Source of the DNA: a virus
Direction: 5' to 3' (one strand)
IMG/VR virus record: IMGVR_UViG_3300009033_000001
Span: 1-41,432 of that record
DNA: 41,432 bases
Part shown: piece after piece, positions 39,311-41,432 of the stretch
Numbering within the stretch: position 1 is the first letter of the stretch
How the letters are laid out: every line of letters starts with the position of its first letter
Program-made: the position numbers and the translations under genes
Notes under the pieces: generated by a model
What the model was told of the DNA's origin: nothing
The model's database searches: none
What the model saw: the letters and a program-made list of their open reading frames with translations, nothing else

Positions 39311-39613
39311 TTAATTTAAGTTCGTGAGTAAGTATGTGCCGTCGTCAATTTTCTGCTGTGTTTCTTTCTTGGACTCCCCCAAGAATTGCTTGCGGTATTT
39401 TCCTGTTGTCTTGCTGTAGTCCCAGTATTCCCTGTCAAGACAAATCTTAGTACCATAAGTATGGTACACTTTTTTAACAATAACCGAATCGTAAGATTGG
39501 AAATATTCAACCGTCACATTTTGCTTAGTTGAAACTTCAAAAATATCGTCTACAATAACAAACTGGTTTGGCACTGCGCGTCCTGTGTTGCTTTTCATGT
39601 TACGTACTTTCAT
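39311..39613 (-). CDS. Conserved phage protein (100 aa)
   Basis: The pattern NQFVIV, EYFQSYDSVIVKK, EYWDYSKTTGKYRKQFLGES and ETQQKIDDGTY is widespread in tailed phages as a small early protein. The function is unknown to me. It has no metal site and no membrane segment. GGGAG precedes the ATG. Confidence 0.7.
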   Translation of the reverse strand: MKVRNMKSNTGRAVPNQFVIVDDIFEVSTKQNVTVEYFQSYDSVIVKKVYHTYGTKICLDREYWDYSKTTGKYRKQFLGESKKETQQKIDDGTYLLTNLN

Positions 39614-39632
39614 TGTTTGTGTCTCCCTTATA

Positions 39633-39947
39633 TTAATATCGTTTGGTTACTTTCGGCATGATCCTACGTAAAGCTGTTTCGATATGATCGTCGTTTAAGT
39701 ACTGGTACAACTCCGATTTAAATTCGCTGTCTGTTCCGTAGGCAAAAAAGTCAAAACAAAATCTTGTTTGCAGATCCTTCACTTTATCGGCTCTTGGGAT
39801 GCGTCCAGTTTCGTAGAAGTCAATAACATTGCCGTAAGGATTTTCTGGACTCGGTTCTTTCGGGTTTCTTAATGCTGCATCAATTTCTCCAAGTTTAACC
39901 TTCATCAGACTATCTAATTTATTGTAATGCTCTGGTGTGATTTTCAT
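39633..39947 (-). CDS. Unknown helical protein (104 aa)
   Basis: Not recognised. It is predicted helical, with NKLDSLMKVKLGEIDAALRN at the N-terminus and DHIETALRRIMPKVTKRY at the end. The ribosome-binding site is AAGGAAA. Second gene of the accessory operon. Confidence 0.65.
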   Translation of the reverse strand: MKITPEHYNKLDSLMKVKLGEIDAALRNPKEPSPENPYGNVIDFYETGRIPRADKVKDLQTRFCFDFFAYGTDSEFKSELYQYLNDDHIETALRRIMPKVTKRY

Positions 39948-39995
39948 GTCGTTTCCTTTCGGGCAGTTTAACGACGTGCCCAGGTCCGGTTGTGA

Positions 39996-40457
39996 TTATC
40001 GCAGTAAATCCCGTACCATGTTAAATTTGCGCGCGTCAGCGTTCAGCCGTTCGGAGCGTTCGGTATGATACTTCAATTCTAATTCAAGCGATTTAATCCG
40101 TTCGGTTTTTACGGCGTTATCTCTTTCAAGCGCGCTCATGTTCTCTTCACGCCGTTCGATATCCTGCATCCGTTCGGCGTGCTCAGTTGCGAGCCGTGTT
40201 TCTTCTTCAACTATTATAGACTGCCAGACACATTTTTTAATGATATCAAGGAATGTGCCTTTACTAAGGCAATGACAGGAAACCCAAAGGAAGTTGCCAC
40301 GCTCGTTTTTATTCATCACATGAACTGCATCAAATATTTGATCCATTGTTGAATGCCCGATAATGTCTTGGTATTCTAACATTTCATTTGCTCCGTGAGC
40401 TATCCCGTTTTTAACGAAGTATTCAACTGCTTCTTGTATCGTTGTGAACTTAGTCAT
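39996..40457 (-). CDS. First gene of the accessory operon, coiled-coil protein (153 aa)
   Basis: Not recognised. Residues 1-80 form a folded domain (FTTIQEAVEYFVKNGIAHGA). The rest is a long charged coiled coil (EREENMSALERDNAVKTERI is typical). I chose ATG 40457 with GGGGG eight bases upstream. An ATG at 40472 is in frame but has no ribosome-binding site. As promoter-proximal gene it is probably expressed immediately after infection. Confidence 0.65.
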   Translation of the reverse strand: MTKFTTIQEAVEYFVKNGIAHGANEMLEYQDIIGHSTMDQIFDAVHVMNKNERGNFLWVSCHCLSKGTFLDIIKKCVWQSIIVEEETRLATEHAERMQDIERREENMSALERDNAVKTERIKSLELELKYHTERSERLNADARKFNMVRDLLR

Positions 40458-40471
40458 GTGTCTTGCCCCCA

Positions 40472-40490
40472 TTTGTTTAAGTTATCGTTT
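40472..40490 (-). promoter_or_regulatory. 19-base leader element, copy 2
   Basis: Identical to 529-547 in the same orientation relative to its operon. It lies between the predicted transcription start (about 40500) and the first gene. Confidence 0.5.
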
Positions 40491-40506
40491 GTCAACTTCA
40501 TAACTC

Positions 40507-40535
40507 AAGCTATCAAGGCTTTTAAGGTTTGTCAA
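40507..40535 (-). promoter_or_regulatory. Leftward promoter of the accessory operon
   Basis: On the minus strand there is a consensus -35 box TTGACA (40530-40535), a 17-base spacer and an extended -10, TGATAGCTT, with the hexamer at 40507-40512. A second TTGACA lies at 40490-40495 but has no good -10 partner. Confidence 0.55.
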
Positions 40536-40718
40536 CAATTATTTTCAACGTTATGTGATTTATTTTAACGTAGGTTGGACGCGGGATTCGTCAACGCCTT
40601 ATTGACAAGCGTTAACGAAGTTATGTGTTGTTTGAGCTTTTTGTGGGCAATAGAGACGCACGCGATTGTGCGTTAAGTGATAGGGTGTGCTTTGTCTTTG
40701 ATTGTCTAAAAATACCGT
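40536..40718. other. Non-coding stretch between promoter and repeat array
   Basis: No gene seen. It contains a 6-bp stem hairpin, ACGCAC / GTGCGT (40656-40673), and A/T-rich sequence. Confidence 0.4.
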
Positions 40719-41277
40719 AAGTCAATAGAATCATTGGATAACTGGTGTATTTTCTTGTAAGTTGTTGAAATCATTGAGGAATAAATGGTATATACGGAGA
40801 ACATTCGTGAACATTTTCAAGTTGCTGAAATCATTAGATAATCAGAGTTTAGCTATAATGTAGCTGCATACAAAAATGTAATTTGTTGAAAAATATAATA
40901 ATTTCAATATGTTATAATTTACGTAAGCGTTGTCAAAGGTTACGACTAAAAAAGTTAAGTTGTTGAAATCATTGGGTTTAGAACACGTGAACAAACGTAA
41001 AAACCCTGATGTTCATGGTTAAGTTATTGATATTATTGGATATATTTAAAAATAGAACACTTACAAGGATTTTTGAGATTTGGTGAAGGTTGGGGGAAAA
41101 TTGTACCGCGCCATGAAACAGCGTCACATAATGTGTGACAACTTTTTTGCCTATTTTTTGAAACGAATGTAAGTGTGTTCATCGTGTTCTAAACCTAATG
41201 ATTTCAAGCACTTAGCTGTGAACATTCTTGTTTTTGTGAATGTTCATGTGTTCTAAATGTAATGATTTCAACGAGTT
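40719..41277. repeat. Iteron-like repeat array, direct then inverted
   Basis: The core consensus is AAGTTGTTGAAATCATTGG. Plus-orientation copies: 40719-40737 (diverged), 40759-40777, 40819-40837, 40880-40899 (partial), 40957-40976 and 41021-41040 (diverged). Minus-orientation copies: 40899-40914 (partial), 41194-41213 and 41258-41277. Spacing is mostly 40-64 bases. Some copies are followed by a second conserved element (GTTTAGAACAC or its complement). No gene overlaps. The layout fits a replication origin, partition site or operator array. Confidence 0.75.
41123..41139. repeat. Hairpin at the centre of the repeat array
   Basis: The arms GTCACA and TGTGAC enclose five bases. A run of six T follows at 41143-41148, so it resembles a weak rightward terminator. 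It lies between the plus- and minus-oriented iterons. Confidence 0.5.
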
Positions 41278-41432
41278 ACCTTTTTAGTGTTACAAGTGTT
41301 GGCGATGCGTTTTGAGACGCATCCAATTTGTTTTGCGTATACGCATAACATTGTCAGGCCCTTATAGGACAACTGTGAAAAGAGCGGCAGCGCCTTATAG
41401 GTTGTTAACGGTTCCATCGATAGTTGCCGCGC
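41278..41432. other. Right-end non-coding stretch with hairpins
   Basis: It holds a 7-bp stem, GATGCGT / ACGCATC (41304-41323), the palindrome TGCGTATACGCA (41334-41345), and two direct copies of CCTTATAGG (41360-41368 and 41393-41401). No gene seen. Confidence 0.5.

Noticed and set aside
39316-39510. 64-aa leftward frame
   Set aside because: It lies fully inside the conserved 39311-39613 gene in another frame.
40719-41277. CRISPR array
   Set aside because: Repeats are imperfect, spacing is uneven, orientation changes and no cas genes are near. Iteron-type repeats fit better.

Overview
The window looks like an almost complete genome of a lytic, short-tailed (podovirus-type) tailed bacteriophage. 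The evidence is a full packaging, capsid, portal, tail and ejection gene set followed by a complete replication set. I see no integrase, CI-like repressor, plasmid or chromosomal genes, and no tRNA or rRNA genes. The host is a bacterium that cannot be named from this sequence. Shine-Dalgarno (SD) sites are ordinary, promoters look sigma70-like, and no phage RNA polymerase gene is seen, so host polymerase is probably used throughout.

Layout. Bases 1-1153 are mostly non-coding. They hold one small leftward gene with its own promoter and terminator, a strong rightward promoter (999-1028), and a perfect 13-bp inverted repeat just before the packaging genes. Bases 1154-20989 are one rightward late block. 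The gene order and several protein lengths follow the Salmonella phage P22 head-tail programme: terS, terL, [M15 endolysin and small structural genes], portal, scaffold, coat, gp4-like, gp10-like, ejection proteins in the gp7/gp20/gp16 positions, a tailspike-like head-binding protein, a separate LamG lectin protein, and a holin. The block ends with no spacer against a leftward block.

The leftward block (35000 to 20990) starts at a promoter near 35100. It encodes an ATP-dependent DNA ligase, many tiny zinc-ribbon or unknown proteins, an HNH nuclease gene broken by a one-base frameshift, a SNF2-type SF2 helicase, a probable DNA-binding pair, two PD-(D/E)XK nucleases, an archaeo-eukaryotic-type primase, ThyX, an NTP-pyrophosphatase-like protein, an SF1 (UvrD-like) helicase and a family A DNA polymerase. 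No DnaB/gp4-type ring helicase was recognised, so this is a non-T7, non-P22 replication design.

A second leftward block (40457 to 35527) starts at its own promoter near 40520 and ends at a strong terminator (35468-35500). It holds accessory, probably early, genes. These include a 26-fold Cys-x-x repeat protein, a T4-endonuclease-V-like protein lacking the catalytic Thr2, and several small cysteine-rich proteins. Bases 40458-41432 are non-coding. They contain an array of about 19-bp repeats that change orientation across a central hairpin, a candidate replication origin or regulatory/partition site. If the genome is circularly permuted, this stretch is continuous with bases 1-333.
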